Source of the DNA: Lichenibacterium ramalinae
GTDB lineage: Bacteria > Pseudomonadota > Alphaproteobacteria > Rhizobiales > Beijerinckiaceae
NCBI RefSeq assembly: GCF_004137085.1
Contig: NZ_QYBC01000003.1
Location: forward strand, 62,001 to 126,000
Length of the DNA: 64,000 nt
Reading direction: 5' to 3'
The first letter of the stretch is position 1. The number at the start of each line of letters is the position of its first letter. Of the stretch, positions 8,630 through 17,910 are shown piece after piece. The notes beneath the pieces were generated by a model. It did no database searches, was not told the DNA's origin, and was given only the letters and a program-made list of their open reading frames with translations. A program made the translations under genes and the position numbers.

Positions 8630-9631
8630 TCAGGCGGCCGCGCGCCGAGGAGCCAGGTCGACGGCCTGGCGGAGGGCTTCCACCATGCTGCCCTCGTCGG
8701 CGATGCCCCGGCCGGCGATGTCGAAGGCCGTGCCGTGGTCGACCGAGGTGCGGATCACCGGCAGGCCGACCGTGATGTTCACGCCGGATTCGAGGCCCAG
8801 CACCTTGATGGGGCCGTGCCCCTGGTCGTGGTACATGGCGACCACGATGTCGTAGTCGCCCCGGGCCGCGAGGAAGAACAGGGTGTCGGCGGGCAGCGGG
8901 CCCCTCACGTCCCAGCCCCGGGCCCGACAGGCCTCGACGGCGGGCGCGATCTTCTCCGCCTCCTCGCCGCGGCCGAACAGGCCGTTCTCGCCCGCGTGGG
9001 GGTTGATGCCGCAGACCCCGATGCGGGGCTCGGCGATGCCGGCCTTCACCAGGGTCTCGTGGGCGCGTCCGATCACCCTCTCGACGAGGCCCGGCTCGAT
9101 GCGGGCGATGGCGTCGATGAGGCCGATGTGGGTCGTGACGTGGATCACGCGCAGCTTCGGCGACACCAGCATCATCGACACCTCCGGCGTGCCGGTGAGC
9201 GCCGCCAGCAACTCGGTGTGCCCCGGGAACCTGTGGCCGGCGGCGTGGAGCGCCTCCTTGCTGAGCGGCGCCGTGCAGATCCCGTCGGCCTGACCCGCCT
9301 GGACCACCTCGACCGCCTTCTCGATGAAGCGATAGGCGCCCTCGCCCGACAGCGTCGAGATCTCGCCGAACGGGTGGTCCTTCGGGATGATGTCGAGGTC
9401 CAGGCACTCGACGGTGTCGGGAGCGAACCGCGCCGCCTCCGCTCGGGCGAGGGCATTAACCTTGAGAGGGCTGCCGACGATGCGACCGGCCGTCCTCAGG
9501 CGTTCCGCGTCGCCGACCACGAGCGGCCGGCACAGGTCCTGGACGTCAGCCCGCGACAGGGCCTTCATGATGACCTCGGGGCCGATGCCGGACGCATCCC
9601 CCATGGTGATGGCGATCGTCGGACGGGTCAT
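8630..9631 (-). CDS. pdxA2: PdxA2-type 4-phospho-D-threonate/erythronate dehydrogenase
   Basis: A 333-residue PdxA-superfamily NAD-dependent, metal-dependent dehydrogenase with TMGDASGIGPEV at the N-terminus, the metal/substrate segments FPGHTELLA, CGINPHAGENG and MYHDQGHGPIK, and TSVDHGTAFDIAG. PdxA proper serves vitamin B6 synthesis. The close link with a DUF1537 kinase points instead to the PdxA2 branch, which oxidises 4-phospho-D-threonate or -erythronate and yields dihydroxyacetone phosphate and CO2. The ATG at 9631 overlaps the kinase stop (ATGA), indicating coupled translation. Confidence 0.85.
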   Translation of the reverse strand: MTRPTIAITMGDASGIGPEVIMKALSRADVQDLCRPLVVGDAERLRTAGRIVGSPLKVNALARAEAARFAPDTVECLDLDIIPKDHPFGEISTLSGEGAYRFIEKAVEVVQAGQADGICTAPLSKEALHAAGHRFPGHTELLAALTGTPEVSMMLVSPKLRVIHVTTHIGLIDAIARIEPGLVERVIGRAHETLVKAGIAEPRIGVCGINPHAGENGLFGRGEEAEKIAPAVEACRARGWDVRGPLPADTLFFLAARGDYDIVVAMYHDQGHGPIKVLGLESGVNITVGLPVIRTSVDHGTAFDIAGRGIADEGSMVEALRQAVDLAPRRAAA

Positions 9632-10908
9632 GGCGTCGGTCCATTCTGTCGGGGGTTGCGCAGGTGCTCGGCGATGCGGGTCAGGCTGCCCTCGTCACCG
9701 AAGGCGCCGGCCTTGGTGACCACGGGGAGTGAGACGGCCCCCAAGGTCAAGCCCAGGCAGGCGCCGGGTTCGATCTCATCGAGGAGGCGGATGCCGGTGA
9801 CGCCGAAGCGGGTCAGCAGCGCCGCGGCGGTCTCGCCGCCGGTCGCCACCAGGGCGCCGGCCTGGGACAGGACCGGGAACAGGACGTCGGCCAGCGCCGT
9901 CGCGAGGCGGGGACCGATGGACAGGTCGGGGCTGTCGTCGACCGCCACCTCGACCATCGCGTCGTTTCCCGAGGACAGGATCCGGGACAGGACGTCGACC
10001 AGCGCCGCTCGTCCCGCGGCGTCCGCATCGTTCAGGAGGAGCGCCGGAGCGACGGGCACGTGGCGGGCATGCCCGGCATCGACGGTGCGACGCGCGGCTC
10101 GGCGCGACACCGCGGCGAGCGTGCCGACGACCAGCAGGGTCCCCCCGTGCCGGACGCCCGCCTCCCGTGGCCCGACGTCCCGCGATGGATCGCGCTCCGT
10201 TCCGCACGTCAGGTCCGCCAGGGCGTGGGCCAAGCCCGCGCTGCCGACGTGGAGCGTCGCGGTCGGCAAAGACGCGCAGGCGGCGGCGACGCGCGCGAGG
10301 TCGTCCTGCACCTCCGCATCGCAGACCGCCACGACGTCGCCCCGGGTGGCGAGCGACGCCAGGGTCCGCCGCAAGGCATCGCCCTCCGACCTGACCGTCG
10401 CCAGGGGCAGGACTTCGCCGACCACGCCGGCGCTCGCCAGCACGGCGACGAGATCCGCCGACGCGTAGCTGTGGTCGCGCCGCCAAACCTCCGCCTCTTC
10501 GAGCGGACGCCCCGCGACGCGGAGGCGTCCGTCGATGACGGTCCGACCGGTGGCGGGGAAAGCCGGTGCCAGGACACCGAAACCACGGCCGCCCCTCGCG
10601 CGCAGGCCTGCCAGGCAGGCGGCGACCTCGGCGGCGGGCTGGCCGCGCAGGGTGCTGTCGATCTTCTTGAACAGAGGCGTCGAGGCGCCGAGGAGACGGT
10701 CGATCTGGCCTCGGTGGCGTTCCGCGGCGTGGTCCGCCGACAGTCCCCGGCTGCCGACGTCGTAGGACAGGACGCCCCGGCGGCCGTCGGCCGCGGGCGC
10801 GTGGTCGCCCCAGGCCACGACCGACCGGACACCGCGCCGCGCGAAAGCGATCCCGCAATCGGCTGCGCCAGTCAGGTCGTCGGCCAGGACGAGCCAGTCG
10901 ACCCCCAC
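9628..10908 (-). CDS. dtnK: DUF1537-family four-carbon acid sugar kinase (D-threonate kinase-like)
   Basis: A 426-residue kinase of the DUF1537 (four-carbon acid sugar kinase) family: the N-terminal substrate domain begins VLADDLTGAADCG, with LFKKIDSTLRG near residue 80 and APAFPATGRTV; the C-terminal nucleotide domain contains ATGGETAAALL. Members phosphorylate D-threonate, D-erythronate or related C4 acids at O4. The PdxA2 partner immediately downstream fits the DtnK type. The start is GTG at 10908, one base from the end of the permease gene. The exact stereoisomer used cannot be read from the sequence. Confidence 0.85.
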   Translation of the reverse strand: MGVDWLVLADDLTGAADCGIAFARRGVRSVVAWGDHAPAADGRRGVLSYDVGSRGLSADHAAERHRGQIDRLLGASTPLFKKIDSTLRGQPAAEVAACLAGLRARGGRGFGVLAPAFPATGRTVIDGRLRVAGRPLEEAEVWRRDHSYASADLVAVLASAGVVGEVLPLATVRSEGDALRRTLASLATRGDVVAVCDAEVQDDLARVAAACASLPTATLHVGSAGLAHALADLTCGTERDPSRDVGPREAGVRHGGTLLVVGTLAAVSRRAARRTVDAGHARHVPVAPALLLNDADAAGRAALVDVLSRILSSGNDAMVEVAVDDSPDLSIGPRLATALADVLFPVLSQAGALVATGGETAAALLTRFGVTGIRLLDEIEPGACLGLTLGAVSLPVVTKAGAFGDEGSLTRIAEHLRNPRQNGPTP

Positions 10909-10909
10909 C

Positions 10910-11908
10910 TCAATGCGCCCATTCGGGGGCTTCGACGGCCGTCGTCGGTTCCGCGACGGGGTCGCCGAAGCGTTTGGCCGTCCAGGCCGTCAGGATCGGC
11001 ACGAGGATCGAGGTCACCACCACGGCGGCGGCGACCAGCACGGTGGCCGAGGCCGCCGACGCGGCGTATGCGGGATTGGCGGCCGCGACGATGGCCGGCA
11101 CCGCCGCGGCATTGCCGGCCGTCGAGGCGGCCGCAACGCCAGCCACACCGGTGCCGCCCGTGGCGCGGTCGGCGAAGAAGAGGGGGATGCCGGTGATCGC
11201 CACCACGGCGACGCCGAGGCCGAGGCCGAGCAGGCCGGCCTGCCAGATGCGGCCGAGGTTGAGGCCCGTTCCCAGCGCGAAGGCGAAGAACGGGATCATG
11301 ACCGGGATGGCGCGGCCGAGGAACGCCTTCATGTCGCGGTCGAGGTTGCCCAGCACCATGCCGACGGCGAGCGGCAGGATGCTGCCCACCAGGGTCTGCC
11401 ACGGGAAGGCCGACAGGCCGGCGACGCCCAGCGTCACCATGGTGAGGAACGGGCCGGATTCGAGCGACATGATCGTGTAGGCGCCCACGTCGCGCGGGCG
11501 CCCGTACTGGCCCATCAGCGCCATGTAGAGGCCGCCGTTGGTGTCGTTCAGGGCCGCCACGATGGCGAGGGTCGACACGCCGGCGAAGACGCCGGACGGC
11601 ACTGGCGCCTCGCCCAGCAGGTGGCCGAACACGATGCCCAGCACCACCGCCACGGCGGTCTTCACGACGAACAGCGTGCCGCCTTTCTTCAGGATGTAGG
11701 GCGTGGCACGAAACTCGATGCTGGCGCCCATGCACACGTAGAACACCGCGAGGATGGTGAGCGCCCCGCTGAACAGGGCCGAGGTGAACGAGCCGAAGAA
11801 CTGGGGCGTGCCGGGGAGGAAGGTGGCGATCAGGGCCCCGACCAGGAGCGGCACGACCATCATGCCGCCGGGGACGCGGTCGATGGACCGTTTGATGGGG
11901 ATCTGCAC
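10910..11908 (-). CDS. kdgT: KdgT-family (2-keto-3-deoxygluconate permease-type) transporter
   Basis: A 332-residue polytopic membrane protein of the KdgT family: the N-terminus [15 protein letters not shown] is the family hallmark, followed by about ten hydrophobic segments and [18 protein letters not shown]. The GTG at 11908 is chosen over longer frames because AGAGGAGG lies nine bases upstream and the family N-terminus then begins at once. It is the first gene of the operon with the DUF1537 kinase and PdxA2, so it likely imports the C4 sugar acid rather than ketodeoxygluconate. Confidence 0.88.
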   Translation of the reverse strand: MQIPIKRSIDRVPGGMMVVPLLVGALIATFLPGTPQFFGSFTSALFSGALTILAVFYVCMGASIEFRATPYILKKGGTLFVVKTAVAVVLGIVFGHLLGEAPVPSGVFAGVSTLAIVAALNDTNGGLYMALMGQYGRPRDVGAYTIMSLESGPFLTMVTLGVAGLSAFPWQTLVGSILPLAVGMVLGNLDRDMKAFLGRAIPVMIPFFAFALGTGLNLGRIWQAGLLGLGLGVAVVAITGIPLFFADRATGGTGVAGVAAASTAGNAAAVPAIVAAANPAYAASAASATVLVAAAVVVTSILVPILTAWTAKRFGDPVAEPTTAVEAPEWAH

Positions 11909-11982
11909 AGTCCACGTCCTCCTCTGCACGCACCGAGCAAAGCGTTGCGCGTCCTGGGCGGTTTTTCGCCGCTTCCACGACA

Positions 11983-12011
11983 ATACTGATCGCTGTGTGC
12001 AGATAGGTCAA
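11983..12011 (-). promoter_or_regulatory. Candidate promoter of the kdgT operon
   Basis: On the minus strand TTGACC, a 17-base spacer and CAGTAT lie about 80 bases upstream of the kdgT GTG. The -35 is good and the -10 weak. Position just inside the inverted repeat at 12016-12044 makes it the best promoter candidate in the region. Confidence 0.4.
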
Positions 12012-12015
12012 TGAT

Positions 12016-12044
12016 TTTGCCTGAAACGCGCAAATTCAGGCGAA
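12016..12044. promoter_or_regulatory. Inverted repeat, candidate DeoR-family operator
   Basis: TTTGCCTGAA, nine bases, then TTCAGGCGAA: a dyad with nine of ten arm positions matching. It lies in the divergent region between kdgT (minus) and hflX (plus), next to the candidate -35 of kdgT. It is the strongest operator candidate for the operon's own DeoR-type regulator. Confidence 0.5.
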
Positions 12045-12158
12045 CACGGTCGATCCGCAGCCGATCCGCGCGACGGGCCGACGCCGCGATGGGTCGATGG
12101 CGTGATGCGAGGCGGACAGGGAGCGGGAAGAGATCGTCCGCCCGTGCTACGCAGACGC

Positions 12159-13514
12159 ATGGAAACCAAACGTCCCGTCCCGCACGCCATCCTCGTCGGC
12201 GTGCAGCTTCCCGGCGTCGATGACGCCGCCCATGCAGCCAGCATCGCGGAACTCGGCCGCCTGGTGAAGACGCTGGGCTACGAGGTCGTCGGCACCCTGT
12301 CGCAGCGACGCGAAGCGCTCGATGGCGCGACGGTGCTGGGCAAGGGGCGGCTGCACGACCTGGCGGCGCTCACCGGCGGCACGGGCGTGGTCGGCACGAT
12401 GGCGACCGCAACGCGATCGAAAGCGCGAGAGCGCTTCGACGAGGGCGCCGAGCCGGCGTCCATGCCGGACGCGCCGGGGTCGGACATGCCGCCATCGGCC
12501 GACGTCGTGATCGTCGACCACGAGATCTCGCCGAGCCAGGCGCGCAACCTGGAGCGGGCGACCGGTGCCGAGGTGCTCGACCGCACCGGCGTGATCGTGG
12601 AGATCTTCCACCGCCACGCGCGCAGCCGCGAAGCGAAGCTCCAGGTGGAGATGGCCCGGCTGCAATACGTGGTCCCGCGCCTCCGGGAGTCCTCGACGGG
12701 AGGCGGCCGGCAGCGCGGCGTCGGCGCGGGCGAGTCCAACATCGACCTCGACCGCCGCAAGGTCCGGGATCGCCGCGCCGAACTCAAGGCGCAGCTCGAC
12801 GAGATCCAGCGCGACGACGAACAGCGGCGCTCCGCGCGGGGCGAGCAGTTGCGGGTCGCGCTGGTCGGATACACCAACGCGGGCAAGTCGTCGCTGATGC
12901 GGGCCCTCACGGGGAGCGAGGTGCTTGTGGCCGATCAGCTCTTCGCGACGCTCGACACGACCGTGCGGGCGCTGCGGCCGGAAACCTCTCCCCGTGTGCT
13001 CGTCTCCGACACGGTGGGCTTCATCAAGAAGCTCCCGCACGACCTCGTCGCCTCGTTCCGGTCGACGCTGGCCGAAGCGCTCGATGCATCGTTGCTGCTC
13101 TACGTGGTCGACGCCTCCGACCCGACCTACGCGGCGCAACTCGAGGTCACCCGCTCTGTCCTGCACGAGATCGGCGCGGACGCGGTGCCGTCGATGCTGC
13201 TGTTGAACAAGATGGATCGCGTGGACGACGCCGGCCGGGCCGTCCTGGCGGACGACCACCCCGATGCGATCTTCCTGTCGGCGAGTTCTGCCGCCGACGT
13301 GGCGGCGCTGCGCGCGACGGTGATCGCCTTCTTCGAGGCCGCCATGGTGGAGGACCGGCTCACGCTGCCTTACGCCAAGCAGGGACTGCTCGGCGTCGTC
13401 TACGAGAACGCGCGCGTGCTCTCCGAGGACTTCGATGCCGACGGTCGCATCCTGCACATCCGCGGCCTTCCGGGCGGGATCGCGCGCCTGCACAAGATCC
13501 TGTCGGCCTCGTAG
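12159..13514 (+). CDS. hflX: GTPase HflX (ribosome-rescue/splitting factor)
   Basis: A 451-residue HflX-family GTPase: the N-terminal HflX domain has GTLSQRREALDGATVLGKGRL and DHEISPSQARNLE, a basic helical linker contains GAGESNIDLDRRKVRDR, and the GTPase domain carries GYTNAGKSSLM near residue 238, DTVGFIKKLPHDLV near 284 and NKMD near 348. HflX binds the 50S subunit and splits stalled ribosomes under stress. An extra ~25-residue acidic/Pro-rich segment (around residues 80-110) precedes the DHEISP motif. The ATG at 12159 fits the family N-terminus; a longer frame from 12102 adds only an Arg-rich stretch. Confidence 0.93.
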   Translation: METKRPVPHAILVGVQLPGVDDAAHAASIAELGRLVKTLGYEVVGTLSQRREALDGATVLGKGRLHDLAALTGGTGVVGTMATATRSKARERFDEGAEPASMPDAPGSDMPPSADVVIVDHEISPSQARNLERATGAEVLDRTGVIVEIFHRHARSREAKLQVEMARLQYVVPRLRESSTGGGRQRGVGAGESNIDLDRRKVRDRRAELKAQLDEIQRDDEQRRSARGEQLRVALVGYTNAGKSSLMRALTGSEVLVADQLFATLDTTVRALRPETSPRVLVSDTVGFIKKLPHDLVASFRSTLAEALDASLLLYVVDASDPTYAAQLEVTRSVLHEIGADAVPSMLLLNKMDRVDDAGRAVLADDHPDAIFLSASSAADVAALRATVIAFFEAAMVEDRLTLPYAKQGLLGVVYENARVLSEDFDADGRILHIRGLPGGIARLHKILSAS

Positions 13515-13526
13515 CGCCGGCTTGTG

Positions 13527-13558
13527 TCAGCGTCGGCTTGGGTCAGTGTCGGCTTGGC
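13527..13558 (+). repeat. Two tandem 16-base repeats after hflX
   Basis: TCAGCGTCGGCTTGGG is followed directly by TCAGTGTCGGCTTGGC, with a partial third copy upstream (GCCGGCTTGTG). It is a short non-coding tandem repeat just past the hflX stop; no function is evident. Confidence 0.7.
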
Positions 13559-13685
13559 GGAGGCCGGAACCGGGGTGAGGAGCCGCCATCCCGCTTCGGC
13601 GCGAGCGAGCTCCGGGGCAGACCGTCCCGAGCCTGCCGGGTTCCGGCTGCCGGCAGGCCGCCGCGCTCCGCTCCCGGCGCGACGA

Positions 13686-13720
13686 CCGGGCGAGGCACCG
13701 TCCTGTCGTGCCTCGCCCGG
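13686..13720. terminator. Strong convergent terminator hairpin
   Basis: A perfect 13-bp stem CCGGGCGAGGCAC / GTGCCTCGCCCGG with a nine-base loop, between hflX (plus) and the RTX gene (minus), ending six bases from the RTX stop. It has no T tract; it likely terminates the RTX transcript and perhaps both. Confidence 0.65.
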
Positions 13721-13725
13721 CCGTC

Positions 13726-16700
13726 TCAGGCCAGGGCGCCGTGGGCGACGTCCTGGTACTTCAGCGACGAGGCCGTCCCCGCCCCCACCAGCTTCACGGC
13801 GTCCGTCATGGCCGTCCCCGTGCCGCCGGTGGTGAACAGGAAGCCGTCCGTCCCGTCCGCCACGAAGGCATAGGCGTCTCCGCCGTCGATCAGCGTCTGT
13901 CCCAGAGCTTGGATCGCGGCGAAGTCGGTCGCGGTCGTCGCGGTCGCCCCGAAGTTCGTCGCGCTCCCGGCCGGGCCCGACGCGAAGTCGATGCGGCTCG
14001 TGCCCGTGGCGAAATCCATCACCGTGTCGCCCGTGCCGAGAGCCGACCTGAAACCCGTGTCGCCCGGGTTGAACACGAAGGTGTTCAGCCCCTCGTTGCC
14101 ATACAGCACGTCGTCGCCCTCGTTCCCGTAGAGGACGTCGTTGCCCTGGCCCCCCACCAGCGTGTCGGCACCCTGGCCGCCGAACAGCGTGTCACGGCCC
14201 TGGTTGCCCAGGATGACGTCGTTGCCCTGATTGCCCAGCACGACGTCGTCGCCGAAGCCGCCCACCACCGTGTCGTTGCCCGCGCCGGCCCCGACCGAGT
14301 CGTTGCCGCCGTTGCCGAGGATGAGGTCATTGCCCGAGCCCGAGGTGATCTCGTCGGCCCCGTCGAGGCTGTCCGACGAGCCGTTGCCCGTCCCGCCCAC
14401 GATGGTGTCGGCGCCGTTCCCGGCCATGATCGTGTCGGACCCCTCGCCGCCAAGTAGCAGGTCGTTGCCGATACCCGAGGACGTGATGAGGTCGTCGCCC
14501 ATGCCGCCGAGCGCCGTGTCGGCGCCGCCCCCGAGCGCGATCGTGTCGTTGCCCTGGTTGCCGAGGATCAGGTCGTTGCCCGACCCGACCGTGATGCTGT
14601 CGGCGCCGTCGTCGGCATCCAGCGTGGCATTGCCCGTGCCGCCGACGATCGTGTTGGCCCCGTTGCCGGCCGCGATCGTGTCGGCACCCTCGCCGCCGTA
14701 GATGAGGTTGGAGCCGTTGCCGACCGCGATGCGGTCGCGGCCCATGCCGCCCGCCACGGTGTTCATCCCATCGCCGGCCGTGACGAGGTCGTCGCCCTGG
14801 TTGCCGAGCAGGAGGTCGTCGCCGCCGAGCCCGTTCAGCGTGTCGTTCCCCGAAAGGCCCGCGATCGTATCGTTGCCGGACGAACCCGTGAGGCTGTCCG
14901 AGCCGGCGCTGGGCGTGGTCGAGGCGGCGGGGGGATCAGCCTGGGCCGCGACCAGCACCACGTCGGTGCCGGTGCCGCCGTCGCCCTGCACGCTGTAGTG
15001 AGACCCCGAGGGTGCTGGGGCGAGGGTCAGCGTGGCGGTGTCGGCCCCATTCGTCACCGTCAGGGTGGTGCCGTTGTAGCGCGCGGTCGCGCCGGCCGGG
15101 TTCAGGGACGCGAGGTCGATGACGTCGCCGTCGGTCGAGAAGCCGGAGATGGCATTGGCATAGGTTCCGTTCACGTCGAGCCGCAGCGTCTGCGCGCCGG
15201 TCGTGAAGGCGATGCCGCCTGTGCCGGCCGAGTCGAGCTGCGCGAGTTCGAGCACACCGGCGCGCAACGTGACGGCACCGGAGAAGCCAGCGCTGCTTCC
15301 GGTCAACGCCAGCGTACCCGCGCCGCGCTTCGACAGGCTGCCTGCGCCCGTGATCACGCCACTGTAGCGCGATGCATCGGCGCGGTCGAAGACGAGGCTG
15401 CCTCCGTCGGCGATGTCGGCGGCGAGCGACCCTGTCGCGGCATCGTTGCCGACCTGCAGCGTGGCACCCGATGCGATCGTCGCGCCACCCGAATAGGCCT
15501 GGGCGTCGATGACGGACCAGATGCCACCCTGGACATTCAGCACCTCGAAATCGATCACATCGGACAGCGTGCCGGACGTCGACCCGCTGTTCGCCCCGCG
15601 CGTGATGTCGGCCCCGGTTCGATCGTCGAGGCGGAGGTTCAGCGTATCGGTGCCGGCGCCGCCGTCGAGCCGTCCCGAGATCGTCGACCCCGTGTGGAGG
15701 TTCAGCGTGTCGTCGCCGCCCTCGAGGTTGACGGCGCGTCCGGTGTTTCCGACGATGGTGCCGTAATCGGTGAGGGTGTCGGCCCCCTCACCCATCTGGA
15801 TGGCCGAGCCGTCGCCGCGGACGAAGCGGGCGGAGCCGGTGCCGGTGTAAGTCACGCCGTCCAAGGTCCCGACGGAGTTCGGGTCGGCGACCGTCTGCCC
15901 CGCATTCGGCTGTCCAGCCGGCGCCACGTAGGTCACGGTCCCATTCGGGTCGGGGATCGTCCCGTTGCCCGTGATCGTGCCGTAGTTGGTGATCTGGTCG
16001 GTGTCGAGCGCCGCGCTGCCCTTGTTCTCGAGGCGGATCGCGTCGTTGTTGCCGCCCGTGATGCTGGCGCCGAAGAAGTTCGTGATCGTCGTCGACGCGT
16101 TTCCGCTCCGGTTGGCATTCGCGTCGTTGTTCACGACGATGGCGCCACCGGTATTCGCCGTGATGCCGTCGGGGTTCATCGCGGATGACAGGATGGACCC
16201 GTAGTTGGCGACCGTGCCGCCACCGAGCGACAAGCCTTCGCCCGCGTTGGTGCGCCCGCCGGAGTCGTTGCCCTTCGCTCCCAGGCCCTGGATCGTGCCG
16301 TAGTTGGTGACGGCGGCGGTGAGATCGATGTCGACACCGTCGCCGTCTCCGCGCGCCGATGTCGTGTCGATCGTGCCGGTGATGGTTCCCGAGTTGACCA
16401 CGCTCCCCGAGCCGTCGAGGCCCACGCCGGATCCGTTCCTGCCGATGATGGTGGCCCTGGCGTCATTGGTGACGTTGACCGTGGTGTTCGTGCCGCCGGC
16501 GATGCCGTGCCGCGCGCCGCTGACCGCACCTCCCCCGAAATTGTGGACCGTTCCCGTGTGGTTGTCCTGGAAATCGATGCCGTCCGCGCTCGGTTGGCTG
16601 GACGGGGTCGCCGCGGCGCCGGAGGTGATCTGACCGGAGTTCTCCACGTCGCCGTTCTGGCCCGGCCTCACGGCGTCGTTGTCCGCGGCGGTGATGCTGC

Positions 16701-17157
16701 CCGTCGCGCGGTTGGTGATCGTGACGGCGCTGCCGGCCGTGGTGATGGCATTGAAATCGATGCCCTGGCCGCCGCTGCTGCCGGTGGCCGTGCTCGATAT
16801 CGTGCCGTCGTTGACGACCGCGACGGTGCTTCCCGCCACGAGGTCGCTGTTGACCCGGACGGCATCGTCCGTCGACGTGATGACGGCCCCCGAGCCGTTC
16901 GTCACCCGCAGGATGCGGACGCCAGTCGATGTGCCCGAGGCATTGATCGCACGCCCGTCCGCGTTGGTGTCCTTGATAGTGCCCGAGTTCGTGATCTGGA
17001 CGCCGGTGTTGGGCGATGGTGGTGCGGTCGCGAGTGCGACCGTCACCGCCGTGCCGGCCGACACCGTCACGGACGAGCCGCTCGCAACCGTGCCCGTGTC
17101 GTTGCCGCCGAGACTCTGGCCTGCGACGAGATCCGGTGGCGTGCTGAAGCTGGTCAT
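13726..17157 (-). CDS. Large beta-helix/RTX repeat protein, probable type I-secreted adhesin or surface protein
   Basis: 1143 residues, acidic, rich in Gly, Asn, Asp, Thr and Ser, almost without Cys, and with no Sec signal. Residues ~1-500 are repeats with ITNSGTI, VNDGTIS, VTNYGTIQG and ITNYGTITG, typical of parallel beta-helix filamentous proteins. Around 540-640 lie autotransporter-type repeats (GGATIASGATLQVGN, GVITGAGSLSKRGAGTLALTG). Residues ~750-1035 hold about two dozen calcium-binding nonapeptides (GGxGxDxxx type); many use the variant GNQGND or GNEGDD. The last ~105 residues, including GDTVMDF and FVADGTDGFLF, resemble RTX C-terminal secretion regions. No type I secretion genes are in the window. 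It is a single transcription unit between a terminator hairpin and a gene-poor stretch. Confidence 0.85.
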   Translation of the reverse strand: MTSFSTPPDLVAGQSLGGNDTGTVASGSSVTVSAGTAVTVALATAPPSPNTGVQITNSGTIKDTNADGRAINASGTSTGVRILRVTNGSGAVITSTDDAVRVNSDLVAGSTVAVVNDGTISSTATGSSGGQGIDFNAITTAGSAVTITNRATGSITAADNDAVRPGQNGDVENSGQITSGAAATPSSQPSADGIDFQDNHTGTVHNFGGGAVSGARHGIAGGTNTTVNVTNDARATIIGRNGSGVGLDGSGSVVNSGTITGTIDTTSARGDGDGVDIDLTAAVTNYGTIQGLGAKGNDSGGRTNAGEGLSLGGGTVANYGSILSSAMNPDGITANTGGAIVVNNDANANRSGNASTTITNFFGASITGGNNDAIRLENKGSAALDTDQITNYGTITGNGTIPDPNGTVTYVAPAGQPNAGQTVADPNSVGTLDGVTYTGTGSARFVRGDGSAIQMGEGADTLTDYGTIVGNTGRAVNLEGGDDTLNLHTGSTISGRLDGGAGTDTLNLRLDDRTGADITRGANSGSTSGTLSDVIDFEVLNVQGGIWSVIDAQAYSGGATIASGATLQVGNDAATGSLAADIADGGSLVFDRADASRYSGVITGAGSLSKRGAGTLALTGSSAGFSGAVTLRAGVLELAQLDSAGTGGIAFTTGAQTLRLDVNGTYANAISGFSTDGDVIDLASLNPAGATARYNGTTLTVTNGADTATLTLAPAPSGSHYSVQGDGGTGTDVVLVAAQADPPAASTTPSAGSDSLTGSSGNDTIAGLSGNDTLNGLGGDDLLLGNQGDDLVTAGDGMNTVAGGMGRDRIAVGNGSNLIYGGEGADTIAAGNGANTIVGGTGNATLDADDGADSITVGSGNDLILGNQGNDTIALGGGADTALGGMGDDLITSSGIGNDLLLGGEGSDTIMAGNGADTIVGGTGNGSSDSLDGADEITSGSGNDLILGNGGNDSVGAGAGNDTVVGGFGDDVVLGNQGNDVILGNQGRDTLFGGQGADTLVGGQGNDVLYGNEGDDVLYGNEGLNTFVFNPGDTGFRSALGTGDTVMDFATGTSRIDFASGPAGSATNFGATATTATDFAAIQALGQTLIDGGDAYAFVADGTDGFLFTTGGTGTAMTDAVKLVGAGTASSLKYQDVAHGALA

Positions 17158-17649
17158 GGCGTTCCCGTCAGACAGAATTGACGAGCTCTAAGGATGCTGC
17201 GTGACGTTTATGTCTCAGGCGCAAGCCGTGGCGATGGCGAGCAGGCACGTCTTCGTGCCGAGGACCGCGTCAGCCGAGGCGAACCGCGCAGTCGTCTTCG
17301 CGCGCGTCGAAGGTGCCGCGTGACTTCACGCGCCCCGTCGCGAGCCCATCAGCACTCGACCGGTCAGCACTCGACTGGTTTTTTCCCGGTTTCTTCTGAC
17401 CCGCCTGCGGCAGACTGGGCCGGGTCTTGTCGAAGTCGAGCTTTCCGCCCTCCATGTCGGTCGGTGTGCTGAAAGTAGGGCGGGTTTTCGCAGCGGCACT
17501 GAGCGCCTCATCGGCGCCCTGTCTCACCCGCCACCCCCACGCGACGTGGCTCCAGCGCTCCGCCGCCGGAAGGCCGGATCACCGCTGCGGTGGGGAGGAC
17601 CGGCCGGATGTCCGCTGAGGAGCGCTGCACACCTGGCCGGCTCCGCCCG
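17158..17649. other. Gene-poor stretch upstream of the RTX gene
   Basis: 492 bases that probably hold the RTX promoter. A minus-strand frame at 17270-17527 (85 codons) has a less biased composition than its neighbours (DMEGGKLDFDKTRPSLPQ) and could be a small gene or a relic, but it shows no known domain and no clear ribosome binding site. A tandem 15-base repeat lies inside it. Confidence 0.4.
17349..17378 (+). repeat. Two tandem 15-base repeats followed by T6
   Basis: TCAGCACTCGACCGG and TCAGCACTCGACTGG stand head to tail and are followed by six T. They differ at one base. The T run and local AT richness are unusual here; the repeats may be regulatory or a replication slip. Confidence 0.65.
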
Positions 17650-17859
17650 TCATGGGTCCCCGACCGGCGTCGAAAGGGATCTCAGCACGCCGAGAGAGGC
17701 TCGAATGATCTCCACGGTCCGCTGGGCGTGTTCGGCACCCTCGGCGCACAAGGCGCGGCTCCTGGCGACCCGCTGCCGCGTGGATTCCTTTGCGGCGGCT
17801 GTGCGCTCGAGGTTTTCGCTGATGACCGACAGAGGCGAAAGATCCGGCAAAACGAGCAT
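17650..17859 (-). CDS. Small helical hypothetical protein
   Basis: A 69-residue frame beginning MLVLPDLSPLSVISENLE, followed by an amphipathic, Glu/Arg-rich helix (TRQRVARSRALCAEGAE) and a short tail. The balanced composition, unlike the Arg/Pro-rich shadows around it, argues that it may be real, and such short LSP-L-VI-ENLE proteins occur in related bacteria (from memory, not checked). No good ribosome binding site precedes the ATG. Function unknown. Confidence 0.4.
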   Translation of the reverse strand: MLVLPDLSPLSVISENLERTAAAKESTRQRVARSRALCAEGAEHAQRTVEIIRASLGVLRSLSTPVGDP

Positions 17860-17910
17860 CCTTATGGTTTGAGACTCTCGGTCCTTGGGCGGGTCCGACC
17901 TGGCAGCCGT

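Noticed and set aside
8630-9631. Assignment of the PdxA-family gene to vitamin B6 synthesis
   Set aside because: The neighbours are a DUF1537 kinase, a KdgT-type permease and a DeoR regulator, which fits the PdxA2 catabolic branch better.
14085-15000. Periodic repeats that could suggest a CRISPR array
   Set aside because: The periodicity is the nonapeptide repeat of the RTX coding sequence; there are no constant repeats with unique spacers.
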